A DNA stretch of 64,000 nucleotides, taken from Actinophytocola sp963727495. Lineage in GTDB: Bacteria > Actinomycetota > Actinomycetes > Mycobacteriales > Pseudonocardiaceae. The position numbers were made by a program, and so were the translations under genes. A model generated the notes under the pieces. The model saw only the letters and a list, made by a program, of their open reading frames with translations, searched no databases and was not told the DNA's origin. Below are positions 1 to 9,526 of this stretch, one piece after another. The stretch spans positions 992,001 to 1,056,000 of the forward strand of contig CAVSGQ010000007.1 in assembly GCA_963727495.1 (NCBI GenBank), in the 5' to 3' direction. Position 1 is the first letter of the stretch; each line of letters begins with the position of its first letter.

Positions 1-877
1 ACATGTGGAACAGCTTCATCGGCCTGCCCGGCTCCCCGCGCCGCACGGCCGCGTGCAGGCGGTGCGCCACCACCAGGAACCAGCCGCCGGTCACCAGCGC
101 GAACGCGGTGTACACCCAGCCCGCCGCGGGCACCAGGAGCAACGTCCAGGCGACCATCACCCACGAGTAGGTGACGATCTGGCGGACCACCCGCTCCGCG
201 GTGGCCACCACCGGGAGCATCGGCACGCCGGCCCGGGCGTAGTCGTCGCGGAACTTCATCGCCAGGGCCCAGAAGTGCGGCGGCGTCCAGAAGAAGATCA
301 CGCCGAACATGACCAGCGCCGGCCACTCGATCGAGCCCGTCACCGCCGACCAGCCGATGACCACCGGCATGCAGCCGGCCGCCCCGCCCCACACGATGTT
401 CTGCGCGGTCCGCCTCTTCAGAACCATTGTGTACACGAGTACGTAGAAGAGGATGGCGCCTACGGCCATCGACGCCGCGAGCAGGTTGGTGGTCGGCCAC
501 AACCAGACGAACGACAGGACCCCGAGGGTCACACCGAAGACCAACGCACGGCGGGTGGGAACCTGATGCTTGGGCAGCGGACGCGACCGGGTGCGCTTCA
601 TCACCGCGTCGATGTCCGCGTCGGCGACGCAGTTCAGGGCGTTCGCCGAGCCGGCCGCCATGGTCCCGCCGAACAGGGTGGCGAACACCAGCCACGGCGA
701 GGGGATCCCCCGGGCGGCGAGCATCATCGCCGGCACGGTCGTGACCAGCAGCAGCTCGATGATGCGCGGTTTGGTCAGGGCGACGTACGCCAGCAGCACG
801 TCCTTGCGGCGGCGCGTGCCACGGGCGGCACCAGCGGAGTCCGCGGCAACGCTCACCGGCGGCATGTAGCTCCCCAT
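1..877 (-). CDS. ctaB: Protoheme IX farnesyltransferase (heme O synthase), 3' end cut by window edge
   Basis: Makes heme O from protoheme and farnesyl diphosphate in the membrane, feeding the aa3 cytochrome oxidase. Translating the reverse strand from ATG at 877 gives one open frame to the window edge with no stop. The UbiA-family signatures are present: an N-terminal LTKPRI segment, NCVADADID (the Asp-rich prenyl-diphosphate site, about residues 77-85), KRTRSRPLP just after it, and FFWTPPHFWALA with FRDDYARAGVPMLPVV further on. Several hydrophobic segments alternate between these. About 292 residues are visible of a family length near 300-310. It is divergent from tkt, the usual actinobacterial arrangement. 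A second in-frame ATG lies at 865. No strong ribosome-binding site is visible, so the start is uncertain. Confidence 0.93.
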   Translation of the reverse strand, partial: MGSYMPPVSVAADSAGAARGTRRRKDVLLAYVALTKPRIIELLLVTTVPAMMLAARGIPSPWLVFATLFGGTMAAGSANALNCVADADIDAVMKRTRSRPLPKHQVPTRRALVFGVTLGVLSFVWLWPTTNLLAASMAVGAILFYVLVYTMVLKRRTAQNIVWGGAAGCMPVVIGWSAVTGSIEWPALVMFGVIFFWTPPHFWALAMKFRDDYARAGVPMLPVVATAERVVRQIVTYSWVMVAWTLLLVPAAGWVYTAFALVTGGWFLVVAHRLHAAVRRGEPGRPMKLFHM

Positions 878-1061
878 GGTCGGTTCGGCAACAGCAGAAT
901 CCTAGCCTCGCGACCGTGACCGGCCGAGGTCGGGTGCCTTCGTTAGTCTGGGCGCTGACGAGGTACTACGAGGTAAGACGCGCGCGTCGCACCGGTCGGG
1001 GGACCGCGACACGCGGGCCGCTCGCACGTTCACGCAGTCGAGTAAATGGGAGCCTTGGTCC

Positions 1062-3173
1062 GTGTCCATCAGCAGTGACGAACTCGCCCGCCTGACCACG
1101 CAGCACGTCCCGGACGACTGGACGGATCTCGACAAGCGGGCCGTCGACACCATCCGGGTCCTCGCGGCCGACGCCGTGCAGGAGGTCGGCAACGGCCATC
1201 CGGGGACGGCGATGAGCCTCGCGCCGGCCGCGTACGCGCTCTACCAGCGGGTCATGCGCCACGACCCCAACGACCCCGAATGGATCGGCCGGGACCGCTT
1301 CGTGCTCTCCGCCGGCCACTCGAGCCTGACGCTGTACCTGCAGCTGTTCCTGTCCGGCTACGGCCTGGAGATCGGCGACATCGCGGCGCTGCGCACGTGG
1401 GGCTCGAAGACGCCCGGCCACCCCGAGCACGGGCACACCGCCGGCGTGGAGATCACCACCGGCCCGCTCGGCCAGGGCATCTCCTCCGCGGTCGGCATGG
1501 CCGTCGCCGCCCGCCGCGAGCGCGGCCTGTTCGACCCGGACGCCCAGCCCGGCGAGAGTGTGTTCGATCACTTCGTCTACGTGATCTGCTCCGACGGCGA
1601 CATCGAGGAGGGGGTCTCGTCCGAGGCGTCCTCGATCGCCGGCCGCCAGGAGCTCGGCAACCTCGTGGTGATCTACGACGACAACAAGATCTCGATCGAG
1701 GACGACACGAACATCGCGCTGTCCGAGGACACGGCGCGGCGCTACGAGGCCTACGGCTGGCACGTCCAGATCGTGGACGGCGGCGAGGACGTCACCGCGA
1801 TCCTGGCCGCCCTCGAGGCCGCGAAGGCCGAGACGAGCCGCCCCTCGTTCATCGTGCTGCGGACCGTCATCGGCTACCCGGCGCCGCACAAGATGAACAC
1901 CGGCAAGGCGCACGGCGCCGCGCTGGGCGCGGACGAGGTCGCGGAGGTCAAGAGGATCCTCGGCTTCGACCCGGAGCGGAAGTTCGTCGTCGAGCCGGAG
2001 GTGCTGGCGCACACCCGGATGGTCGCCGAGCGCGGCAAGCAGGCCCGCGCCGAGTGGGAGGTCGCGTTCGACGCCTGGGCGCGGGCCAACCCCGAACGCA
2101 AGGAACTGCTCGACCGGGCGAGCGCCTACCGGCTGCCGGACGGCTGGGCCGACGGCCTGCCCAGCTGGGACCCCGACGAGAAGGGGCTGGCCACCCGCAA
2201 GGCCTCCGGGGCGGTGCTCAGCGCGCTCGCGGACGTGCTGCCCGAACTGTGGGGCGGTTCCGCGGACCTGGCGGAGAGCAACAACACCACGATGTCCGGC
2301 GCCGACTCGTTCGGCCCGACCGCGGCGTCCACAAAGGAGTGGAAGGCCAACCCGTACGGCCGCACGCTGCACTTCGGCGTGCGCGAGCACGCGATGGGCT
2401 CGATCCTCAACGGGATCGTGCTGCACGGCCCGACCCGCCCGTACGGCGCGACCTTCCTGGTGTTCAGCGACTACATGCGGCCCGCGGTGCGCCTGGCCGC
2501 GCTGCAGCAGCTGCCGGTCACCTACGTGTGGACGCACGACTCGATCGGTCTCGGCGAGGACGGCCCCACCCACCAGCCGATCGAGCATCTCGCCGCGCTG
2601 CGGGCCATCCCGGGCCTGGTGATGGTCCGTCCGGGCGACGCCAACGAGACGGCCGCCGCGTGGCGGGCCATTCTCGAGCAGCACGACCGTCCGGTGGGCC
2701 TGGCGCTGACCCGGCAGAACCTGCCGGTGCTGGAGGGCACGAAGGAACTAGCCACCGAGGGCGTCGACCGTGGCGGCTACGTGCTTGCCGAGGCCTCCGG
2801 CGGGGTACCCGAGGTAATTCTGATCGGCACCGGTTCGGAGCTGCAGCTCGCGGTGGAGGCGCGGAAGATCCTCGAGGCCGACGGCGTTGCCACCAGAGTG
2901 GTCTCGATGCCGTCGGTGGAGTGGTTCGACGCGCAGGACGACGCCTACCGCGACAGCGTGCTCCCGCCCTCGGTGCGGGCCAGGGTCGCCGTGGAGGCCG
3001 GTGTCGCGCAGCCGTGGTACCGCTTCGTCGGTGACATGGGGCAGATCGTCTCGATCGAGCACTTCGGGGCGTCGGCCGACTACAAGACTCTCTTCCGCGA
3101 GTTCGGTTTTACGCCCGATGCGGTCGTGACGGCGGCTCGCGGCTCACTACAGCGATTGGAGGGACAGGCATGA
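1062..3173 (+). CDS. tkt: Transketolase
   Basis: Thiamine-diphosphate enzyme that moves two-carbon ketol units between sugar phosphates in the non-oxidative pentose phosphate pathway. The 703-residue product matches family length. The N-terminal domain has GNGHPG (His46) and GPLGQG, then the ThDP motif GDG...N seen as SDGDIEEG near residue 177 with DDNKIS downstream. The pyrimidine-binding domain has VREHAMG with the catalytic Glu, and a C-terminal transketolase domain follows. It starts with GTG; a weak GGGAG lies about 12 nt upstream. It is the first gene of the tkt-tal-pgi-zwf-opcA-pgl cluster and overlaps tal by 4 nt (ATGA). The 184-nt gap to divergent ctaB must hold the cluster promoter, but I see no convincing -35/-10 pair. 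Confidence 0.97.
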   Translation: MSISSDELARLTTQHVPDDWTDLDKRAVDTIRVLAADAVQEVGNGHPGTAMSLAPAAYALYQRVMRHDPNDPEWIGRDRFVLSAGHSSLTLYLQLFLSGYGLEIGDIAALRTWGSKTPGHPEHGHTAGVEITTGPLGQGISSAVGMAVAARRERGLFDPDAQPGESVFDHFVYVICSDGDIEEGVSSEASSIAGRQELGNLVVIYDDNKISIEDDTNIALSEDTARRYEAYGWHVQIVDGGEDVTAILAALEAAKAETSRPSFIVLRTVIGYPAPHKMNTGKAHGAALGADEVAEVKRILGFDPERKFVVEPEVLAHTRMVAERGKQARAEWEVAFDAWARANPERKELLDRASAYRLPDGWADGLPSWDPDEKGLATRKASGAVLSALADVLPELWGGSADLAESNNTTMSGADSFGPTAASTKEWKANPYGRTLHFGVREHAMGSILNGIVLHGPTRPYGATFLVFSDYMRPAVRLAALQQLPVTYVWTHDSIGLGEDGPTHQPIEHLAALRAIPGLVMVRPGDANETAAAWRAILEQHDRPVGLALTRQNLPVLEGTKELATEGVDRGGYVLAEASGGVPEVILIGTGSELQLAVEARKILEADGVATRVVSMPSVEWFDAQDDAYRDSVLPPSVRARVAVEAGVAQPWYRFVGDMGQIVSIEHFGASADYKTLFREFGFTPDAVVTAARGSLQRLEGQA

Positions 3174-4282
3174 GCGACCCACTCGCCACTCTGTCCGAGG
3201 CCGGGGTGTCCATCTGGCTCGACGACGTGTCGCGGCGCAGGCTCACGACCGGCAACCTCGCCGGGCTGGTCCGCGACAAGCACGTGGTCGGCGTGACCAG
3301 CAACCCCACGATCTTCGCGAAGGCGCTGTCCGACGCGGCCGACTACGACGACCAGGTGCGCGAGCTCGCCGCCCGCGGCGCGTCGCTGGACGCCGCGGTC
3401 CGGGAGATCACCACCACCGACATCCGCGACGCCTGCGACCTGTTCCGCGACGTGTGGCAGGCCACCGGTGGCGTGGACGGCCGGGTGTCCATCGAGGTCG
3501 ACCCGCGGCTCGCACACGACACCGACAAGACCGTCGCCGAAGCGCTGGACCTGTGGAAGACGGTGGACCGGCCGAACCTGCTGGTGAAGATCCCGGCCAC
3601 GACCGAGGGCCTGCCGGCGATCACCCGCACGCTCGCCGAGGGCGTCAGCGTCAACGTCACGCTGATCTTCTCCGTGGAGCGCTACCGCGAGGTGATGGAC
3701 GCGTTCGTCGCCGGGCTGGAGCAGGCGAAGGCCAACGGGCACGACGTCTCCGGGCTCGCCTCCGTCGCCTCGTTCTTCGTGTCCCGTGTGGACACGGAGG
3801 TGGACAAGCGGCTCGACGCGATCGGCACGGACGAGGCGAAGGCGTTGCGCGGCAAGGCGGCCGTGGCCAACGCGCGGCTGGCCTACGCGGCGTTCCAGGA
3901 GGTCTTCGACGGTGAGCGCTGGCAGGCGCTGGCCGCCGACGGCGCCCGCCCGCAGCGCCCGCTGTGGGCCTCGACCGGGGTGAAGAACCCCGACTACCCG
4001 GACACGATGTACGTCGACGAGCTCGTCGTGGCCGACACGGTGAACACGATGCCGGAGAACACGCTGCACGCGGTCGCCGACCACGGCAAGATCAGCGGCG
4101 ATACCGTGACCGGTACCGCGGGCGAGGCCGGGCAGCTGTTCGACGACCTGTCCGCGGCCGGGATCGACGTCGCCGACGTCTTCCTCACCCTCGAGAACGA
4201 GGGTGTGGAGAAGTTCGAGAAGTCGTGGGAAGAGCTGCTCGAGTCGGTCGACGGACAACTGAAGGCCGCAGCAAGGAGCTGA
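3170..4282 (+). CDS. tal: Transaldolase
   Basis: Transfers dihydroxyacetone units between sedoheptulose-7-phosphate and glyceraldehyde-3-phosphate. The 370-residue product has the actinobacterial (long) transaldolase signatures: TSNPTIFAKAL near residue 43 and LLVKIPATTEG around residue 140, whose Lys forms the Schiff base with substrate. ASFFVSRVDTEVDKRLD and KNPDYPDTMYVDELV are also typical of this subfamily. Its ATG overlaps the tkt stop, so translation is probably coupled. The pgi start follows 8 nt downstream. Some bacteria carry a fused transaldolase/glucose-6-phosphate isomerase; here the two are separate adjacent genes. Confidence 0.97.
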   Translation: MSDPLATLSEAGVSIWLDDVSRRRLTTGNLAGLVRDKHVVGVTSNPTIFAKALSDAADYDDQVRELAARGASLDAAVREITTTDIRDACDLFRDVWQATGGVDGRVSIEVDPRLAHDTDKTVAEALDLWKTVDRPNLLVKIPATTEGLPAITRTLAEGVSVNVTLIFSVERYREVMDAFVAGLEQAKANGHDVSGLASVASFFVSRVDTEVDKRLDAIGTDEAKALRGKAAVANARLAYAAFQEVFDGERWQALAADGARPQRPLWASTGVKNPDYPDTMYVDELVVADTVNTMPENTLHAVADHGKISGDTVTGTAGEAGQLFDDLSAAGIDVADVFLTLENEGVEKFEKSWEELLESVDGQLKAAARS

Positions 4283-4290
4283 GCAGACAC

Positions 4291-5931
4291 ATGACAGAGC
4301 CGGACGAACGGCCCGCGGAGACGGCCGGGACGGCGCAGGAGCGGCTGCTGGCCGAGGCCGGACCGCTGATGGAACAACTGGTCGCGGACAAGGTGGCCTC
4401 CCGGCTCGCCGCGCAGGACGCCACGCTGTGGGGACCCGACGCCGAACCGGAGGCCTCGATCCGGCTGGCCTGGACCGCGTTGCACGAGACCTCGCGGCCG
4501 CTGGTCGCCGAGATCGAGGCGCTGCGCGCCGACCTGCACGCCGAGGGCGTGGACCGGGTCGTGCTGGCCGGCATGGGCGGTTCGTCGCTGGCCCCCGAGG
4601 TGATCACGAACACCGCGGGCGTGCCGCTGGTCGTGCTCGACACCACCGACCCGGGCCAGGTCGCCGACGCACTCGAGGGCGACCTGTCGCGGACCGTGCT
4701 GGTGGTGTCGAGCAAGTCGGGGTCCACAGTGGAGACCGACAGCCACCGGCGGATCTTCACCGAGGCGTTCGCCGCCGCCGGCATCGACGCCGCCGCGCGG
4801 ATCGTCGTGGTCACCGACCCGGGATCGCCGCTCGAGCAGCTCTCGACGGAGGCCGGCTACCGCAAGGTGTTCCGTGCCGACCCGCACGTGGGCGGGCGCT
4901 ACTCGGCGCTCACCGCGTTCGGGCTGGTGCCGTCCGGGCTCGCCGGCGCCGACCTGCGCGCGCTGCTCGACGACGCGCACGCCACGGCCGGCAAGCTCGC
5001 CAGCGACGGCGAGGACAACCCGGCGCTGGTGCTGGCCGCGGCGCTCGGCGCCGCACACGTCCAGGGCGCGGAGAAGGTGGTGCTGGCCGACACCGGCTCG
5101 GGCGTCCACGGCTTCGGGGAGTGGGCCGAGCAGCTCATCGCCGAGTCCACCGGCAAGAACGGCACCGGGCTGCTGCCCGTCGTGGTGGAGAGCCCGGACA
5201 GCCCCGGCTTCGCCGACGCCCGGGAGGACGCCACGCCGGTCGCCGTCGGACCGCCGCCGGAGGGTGTGCTCCTGGCCACCGAGGGCACGCTCGGCGGGCT
5301 GATGCTGCTGTGGGAGACGGCGACCGCGATCGCCGGGCGGCTGCTCGGCATCAACCCGTTCGACCAGCCGGACGTCGAGGCGGCGAAGAAGGCCGCCCGG
5401 TCACTGCTGGACGCCCCATCCACCGAGACCGCGCCGCCGTCGTTCACCGACGGCCCGGTCGAGGTGTACGCGCCGGAGGGACTGCTGGGTGCGGACACCG
5501 CGACCGGCGCCACGCTGCGGGACGCGCTCGCCGCGTTCCTCGGCGCCGTGCCGGAGTTCGGCTACCTGTCCGTGCAGGCCTACCTGGACCGGATCGCGGA
5601 CGCGTCGGCGATCGTGCTGCGCTCGGAGCTCGCGCGGCGCACCGGCGTGCAGACCACCTTCGGCTGGGGGCCCCGGTTCCTGCACTCCACCGGCCAGTAC
5701 CACAAGGGCGGTCACCAGAACGGCGTGTTCCTGCAGGTGACCGGCGCGGTGACCGACGACCTGGCGGTGCCGGGCCGGCCGTACACGCTGGGCACGCTGC
5801 AGCGCGCGCAGGCGCTCGGCGACGGTCAGGTGCTGCGCGAGCACGGCCGCCCGGTCCTGCGGCTGCACCTCACCGACCGGGCCGCCGGCCTCGCCCACCT
5901 GGTCAAGGCGGTACAGGAGGTGGACGCGTGA
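4291..5931 (+). CDS. pgi: Glucose-6-phosphate isomerase of the pentose-phosphate cluster
   Basis: Interconverts glucose-6-phosphate and fructose-6-phosphate, closing the cycle with the oxidative branch encoded next door. About 546 residues. SIS-type sugar-phosphate sites are visible: GMGGSSLAPEVI near residue 94, VVSSKSGSTVETDSH near residue 141, and a C-terminal GHQNGVFLQV containing the conserved His/Gln region. It resembles the isomerase half of transaldolase/isomerase fusions more than the classical E. coli enzyme. I placed the start at ATG 4291 (MTEPDERP), 8 nt after the tal stop with AGGAG inside the end of tal. Upstream open frame belongs to a shadow of tal. Overlaps zwf by GTGA. Confidence 0.93.
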   Translation: MTEPDERPAETAGTAQERLLAEAGPLMEQLVADKVASRLAAQDATLWGPDAEPEASIRLAWTALHETSRPLVAEIEALRADLHAEGVDRVVLAGMGGSSLAPEVITNTAGVPLVVLDTTDPGQVADALEGDLSRTVLVVSSKSGSTVETDSHRRIFTEAFAAAGIDAAARIVVVTDPGSPLEQLSTEAGYRKVFRADPHVGGRYSALTAFGLVPSGLAGADLRALLDDAHATAGKLASDGEDNPALVLAAALGAAHVQGAEKVVLADTGSGVHGFGEWAEQLIAESTGKNGTGLLPVVVESPDSPGFADAREDATPVAVGPPPEGVLLATEGTLGGLMLLWETATAIAGRLLGINPFDQPDVEAAKKAARSLLDAPSTETAPPSFTDGPVEVYAPEGLLGADTATGATLRDALAAFLGAVPEFGYLSVQAYLDRIADASAIVLRSELARRTGVQTTFGWGPRFLHSTGQYHKGGHQNGVFLQVTGAVTDDLAVPGRPYTLGTLQRAQALGDGQVLREHGRPVLRLHLTDRAAGLAHLVKAVQEVDA

Positions 5932-7457
5932 CGCGAAGCTGGCAGAACCCGCTGCGGGACGAGCGGGACAAGCGGCTGCCGACCATCGCCGGGCCGTGCG
6001 GCCTGATCATCTTCGGGGTCACCGGCGACCTGTCCCGCAAGAAGCTGATGCCGGCGATCTACGACCTGGCCAACCGGGGCCTGCTGCCGCCGGGCTTCTC
6101 GCTCGTCGGCTTCGCCCGGCGGGACTGGGTCGACGAGGACTTCGGCCAGGTTGTGCACGACGCGGTCAAGCGCTACGCCCGCACCCCGTTCCGGCAGTCG
6201 GTCTGGGACCGGCTGGCCGAGGGGTGCCGGTTCGTGCAGGGCGCGTTCGACGACGACGCGGCGTTCGACAACCTCGGCACCACGATCGCCGACCTGGACA
6301 GCGTCCGCGGCACGGCCGGCAACCACGCGTTCTACCTGTCGATCCCGCCCGCTGCGTTCCCGGTGGTGATCAAGCAGCTGGCCCGCACCGGCCTCGCCGC
6401 GCCGCGGCCCGACCAGTGGCGGCGGGTGGTCATCGAGAAGCCGTTCGGCCACGACCTGACCAGCGCCAAGCAGCTGAACAGGGTCGTCAACGAGGTCTTC
6501 CCCGAGGAGTCGGTGTTCCGCATCGACCACTACCTCGGCAAGGAGACGGTGCAGAACATCCTGGCGCTGCGGTTCGCCAACCAGCTGTTCGAGCCGATCT
6601 GGAACAGCAACTACGTCGACCACGTGCAGATCACCATGGCCGAGGACATCGGCCTGGGCGGGCGCGCCGGGTACTACGACGGCATCGGCGCCGCGCGGGA
6701 CGTGATCCAGAACCACCTGCTGCAGCTGACCGCGCTGACCGCGATGGAGGAGCCGATCTCCTTCAACCCCAGGGCGGTGCGCGCGGAGAAGTACAAGATC
6801 CTCGCCGCCACCCACGCGGTCGGCCCGTTCGCCGAGACGACGGCGCGCGGCCAGTACACCGGTGGCTGGCAGGGCGGGCAGAAGGTGCCCGGCCTGCTCG
6901 AGGAGGGTGGTTTCGCGAAGGACTCGACGACCGAGACCTTCGCCGCGATCGAGCTCGCCATCGACACCCGGCGGTGGGCCGGCGTGCCGTTCTACCTGCG
7001 CACCGGCAAGCGGCTGGGCCGGCGGGTCACCGAGATCGCGGTGGTCTTCAAGCGCGCCCCGCACCTGCCCTTCGACGACACCTCCACCGAGGAGCTCGGC
7101 CAGAACGCGCTGGTGTTCCGGGTCCAGCCGGACGAGGGCGTGACGATGCGCTTCGGCTCGAAGGTTCCCGGCTCCACCATGGAGGTCCGCGACGTCAACA
7201 TGGACTTCAGCTACGGCCACTCGTTCACCGAGTCCTCCCCCGAGGCCTACGAACGGCTGATCCTGGACATGCTGCTCGGCGAGCCGTCGCTGTTCCCGAT
7301 GAACGACGAGGTCGAGCGGTCCTGGGAGATCCTCGACCCGGTGCTGAAGTGGTGGGAGTCACACGGCCGGCCGGAGTCGTACCAGGCGGGCACGTGGGGT
7401 CCGACATCGGCCGAGAAGATGCTCGCCCGTACCGGTCGACACTGGAGGCGCCCGTGA
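5928..7457 (+). CDS. zwf: Glucose-6-phosphate 1-dehydrogenase
   Basis: Oxidises glucose-6-phosphate to 6-phosphogluconolactone, reducing NADP; this is the entry step of the oxidative pentose phosphate pathway. About 509 residues, normal for the family. The coenzyme fold begins with IFGVTGDLSRKKL, and the catalytic signature RIDHYLGKE with its His lies near residue 204. IEKPFGHD supplies the conserved Lys-Pro-Phe-Gly segment, and FYLRTGKRL lies in the C-terminal domain. The GTG start overlaps the pgi stop (GTGA), and the last codons overlap opcA in the same way. In actinobacteria the active complex needs OpcA, encoded next. Confidence 0.97.
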   Translation: MTRSWQNPLRDERDKRLPTIAGPCGLIIFGVTGDLSRKKLMPAIYDLANRGLLPPGFSLVGFARRDWVDEDFGQVVHDAVKRYARTPFRQSVWDRLAEGCRFVQGAFDDDAAFDNLGTTIADLDSVRGTAGNHAFYLSIPPAAFPVVIKQLARTGLAAPRPDQWRRVVIEKPFGHDLTSAKQLNRVVNEVFPEESVFRIDHYLGKETVQNILALRFANQLFEPIWNSNYVDHVQITMAEDIGLGGRAGYYDGIGAARDVIQNHLLQLTALTAMEEPISFNPRAVRAEKYKILAATHAVGPFAETTARGQYTGGWQGGQKVPGLLEEGGFAKDSTTETFAAIELAIDTRRWAGVPFYLRTGKRLGRRVTEIAVVFKRAPHLPFDDTSTEELGQNALVFRVQPDEGVTMRFGSKVPGSTMEVRDVNMDFSYGHSFTESSPEAYERLILDMLLGEPSLFPMNDEVERSWEILDPVLKWWESHGRPESYQAGTWGPTSAEKMLARTGRHWRRP

Positions 7458-8536
7458 TCATCGACCTTCCCGCGACCACCACGTCGCAGGTGAACAGCAA
7501 GCTGGTGCACCTGCGCGAGCAGGGTGGCGCGAACACCATCGGCCGGGTGCTCACGCTGGTGATCGTCACCGACGACAGCGAGCGCACCGAGGAGGTCATC
7601 GACGCGGCCAACCACGCGAGCCGGGAGCACCCGTGCCGGGTGATCGTGGTGGCGCGGGGCGCGAAGAAGGCCTCGCCGCGGCTGGACGCGCAGATCCGCG
7701 TCGGCGGCGACGCGGGCGCGAGCGAGGTCGTGGTGCTGCGGCTGTACGGCGCGCTGGCCACCGAGGGTGCCTCGTGCGTGGTGCCGATGCTGCTGCCGGA
7801 CGCCCCGGTCGTGGCGTGGTGGCCGTTCGAGGCGCCGCCCGCGCCGGCCAAGGACCCGATCGGCATGCTGGCGACGCGGCGGATCACCGACGCCGCAGCG
7901 TCCCGGAACCCGACGAAGGCGCTCGAGGCCCGCGCGAAGTCCTATGTGGATGGTGACACGGACCTGGCGTGGACCCGGCTGACGCTGTGGCGCGCGGTGC
8001 TCGCCTCCGCGCTGGACCTGCCGCCCTACGAGCGGGTCACCAGCGCCACGGTCAGCGGCGAGGGCGACTCCCCGTCGGCCGACCTGCTCGCCGCGTGGCT
8101 GATCGCCCGGCTGCGGGTTCCGGTGCGGCGGCTGAAGGCCCGCTACGGCGAGGGCATCGTGAAGGTGGACCTGGACCGCCGCTCCGGCCCGGTGGTGCTG
8201 CACCGTCCGGACGGCACGGTCGGCGAGCTGACCCAGCCGGGCCAGCCGACCCGCCGGGTGGCGCTGCAGCGGCGTCCGGTGCGTGACTGCCTCGCCGAGG
8301 AGCTGCGCCGGCTCGACGCCGACGAGATCTACGCGGCCGCGCTCAAGGTGCTGAGCAAGATCGACCGCAGGGCCCGCCCGGCCACGTCGTCGAGCAGTTC
8401 GTCGGGCACGTCGTCGAGCAGGTCGGCGAGCGGATCGAAGGCCGCCGCGGCACGCAAGAGCAGCGGGTCCACCGCGAAGGGCGCGGCGAAGGCTCCCGCG
8501 AAGTCCGCGAAGGACAAGGCCGGGTCCAGGTCGTGA
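7454..8536 (+). CDS. opcA: Glucose-6-phosphate dehydrogenase assembly protein OpcA
   Basis: Partner protein needed for assembly and activity of Zwf in actinobacteria and cyanobacteria. About 360 residues from GTG 7454. The body is intact, with conserved segments LTLVIVTDD, PVVAWWPF, DLAWTRLTLWR and VKVDLDRRSGPVVLHRP. The last 60 or so residues form a Ser/Lys/Ala-rich low-complexity tail (TSSSSSSGTSSSRS followed by KAPAKSAKDKAG) that looks disordered and is probably lineage-specific. Overlaps both neighbours by 4 nt, which supports equal expression with zwf and pgl. Confidence 0.95.
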   Translation: MIIDLPATTTSQVNSKLVHLREQGGANTIGRVLTLVIVTDDSERTEEVIDAANHASREHPCRVIVVARGAKKASPRLDAQIRVGGDAGASEVVVLRLYGALATEGASCVVPMLLPDAPVVAWWPFEAPPAPAKDPIGMLATRRITDAAASRNPTKALEARAKSYVDGDTDLAWTRLTLWRAVLASALDLPPYERVTSATVSGEGDSPSADLLAAWLIARLRVPVRRLKARYGEGIVKVDLDRRSGPVVLHRPDGTVGELTQPGQPTRRVALQRRPVRDCLAEELRRLDADEIYAAALKVLSKIDRRARPATSSSSSSGTSSSRSASGSKAAAARKSSGSTAKGAAKAPAKSAKDKAGSRS

Positions 8537-9306
8537 CGGCGCCGCAGATCGTCGCGTACAACAGCCCCGAGCTGCTGGCCGCGGCGACGGCGGCACGCCT
8601 GGTGACCCGCCTGGTCGACGCCCAGGCGGCGCGCGGCTCGACGTCGGTGGTGCTCACCGGCGGCCGGGTCGGCATCGCGGTGCTGGAGCAGCTGCGCGCG
8701 ATGCCGGCCCACGACGCCGTCGACTGGTCCAGAGTGGACATCTACTGGGGCGACGAGCGCTTCCTGCCCGCCGGCCACCCGGACCGCAACGAGACCCAGG
8801 CCCGCGCCGCGCTGCTGGACCACGTTCCGGTGGACCCGGCCCGGGTGCACCCGATGGCCCCGCCCGACGCCTCGCGCACGCCCGAGGAGGCCGCGGAGGC
8901 GTACGCGGACCTGCTTGCCGCCGCGGCGCAGCCGGAGGACCACCACCCGGTGCCGGGCTTCGACGTGTGCCTGCTCGGCGTCGGCGAGGAGGGCCACACC
9001 GCGTCGATCTTCCCCGACTCCCCCGCGGTGTACGAGGCGGAGCGCTCGGTCGTCGCGGTGCACGGCTGCCCCAAGCCGCCGCCAGTCCGGATCACGCTGA
9101 CGCTGCCGGCGATCCGCCGGGCCGCGGAGGTCTGGCTCGTCACCGCGGGCGAGAGCAAGGCACCCGCGGTGGCGATGGCGCTGGGCGGCGCGGGCGAGGT
9201 GGCGGTGCCGGCCGCCGGCGCCCGCGGCCGGCTGCGCACCCTGTGGCTCCTGGACCGCGCCGCGGCCGCGAAGGCGCCCGGAATGTCCTCCCCGCCGCTG
9301 TCCTGA
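8533..9306 (+). CDS. pgl: 6-phosphogluconolactonase
   Basis: Hydrolyses 6-phosphogluconolactone to 6-phosphogluconate. The 257-residue DevB/Pgl-type protein has LTGGRVG near residue 41, the WGDERF motif that follows the sugar-phosphate site, and LLGVGEEGHTASIFP, the usual glucosamine-6-phosphate-isomerase-like catalytic loop. GTG start overlapping opcA by 4 nt. Last gene of the cluster: there is no gnd in the window, so 6-phosphogluconate dehydrogenase must lie elsewhere. Confidence 0.96.
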   Translation: MTAPQIVAYNSPELLAAATAARLVTRLVDAQAARGSTSVVLTGGRVGIAVLEQLRAMPAHDAVDWSRVDIYWGDERFLPAGHPDRNETQARAALLDHVPVDPARVHPMAPPDASRTPEEAAEAYADLLAAAAQPEDHHPVPGFDVCLLGVGEEGHTASIFPDSPAVYEAERSVVAVHGCPKPPPVRITLTLPAIRRAAEVWLVTAGESKAPAVAMALGGAGEVAVPAAGARGRLRTLWLLDRAAAAKAPGMSSPPLS

Positions 9307-9320
9307 CACAGGTCCTCGGA

Positions 9321-9335
9321 CGGCCGCGCCGGCCG
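9321..9335 (+). terminator. Weak GC hairpin after pgl
   Basis: A 6-bp perfect inverted repeat (CGGCCG, 3-nt loop, CGGCCG) lies 14 nt after the pgl stop. There is no U-tract, as is common in actinobacteria. It may mark the end of the pentose-phosphate transcript, but it is short and could be chance in GC-rich DNA. Confidence 0.3.
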
Positions 9336-9526
9336 CTCACGAGCCGGGAAACGTGGTGGGCCGACCGGCCCACCGACATTCGACGATTCGGCCTCCGCGC
9401 GCGTCCGAATGACGCAAACCGGTAACTGGTGATTTGCTCCAGCACAGTTATCTGTAATGAAACGTCCCGCTCGGACGATGCTTCTGTCTTCAATGGTGCG
9501 GAGCAAACTCCGGAGGGAGGTTGAAC

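Noticed and set aside
5..919. Forward-strand open frame at the window start
   Set aside because: His/Arg/Pro-rich product without family features; it is the antisense of ctaB, which is clearly coding.
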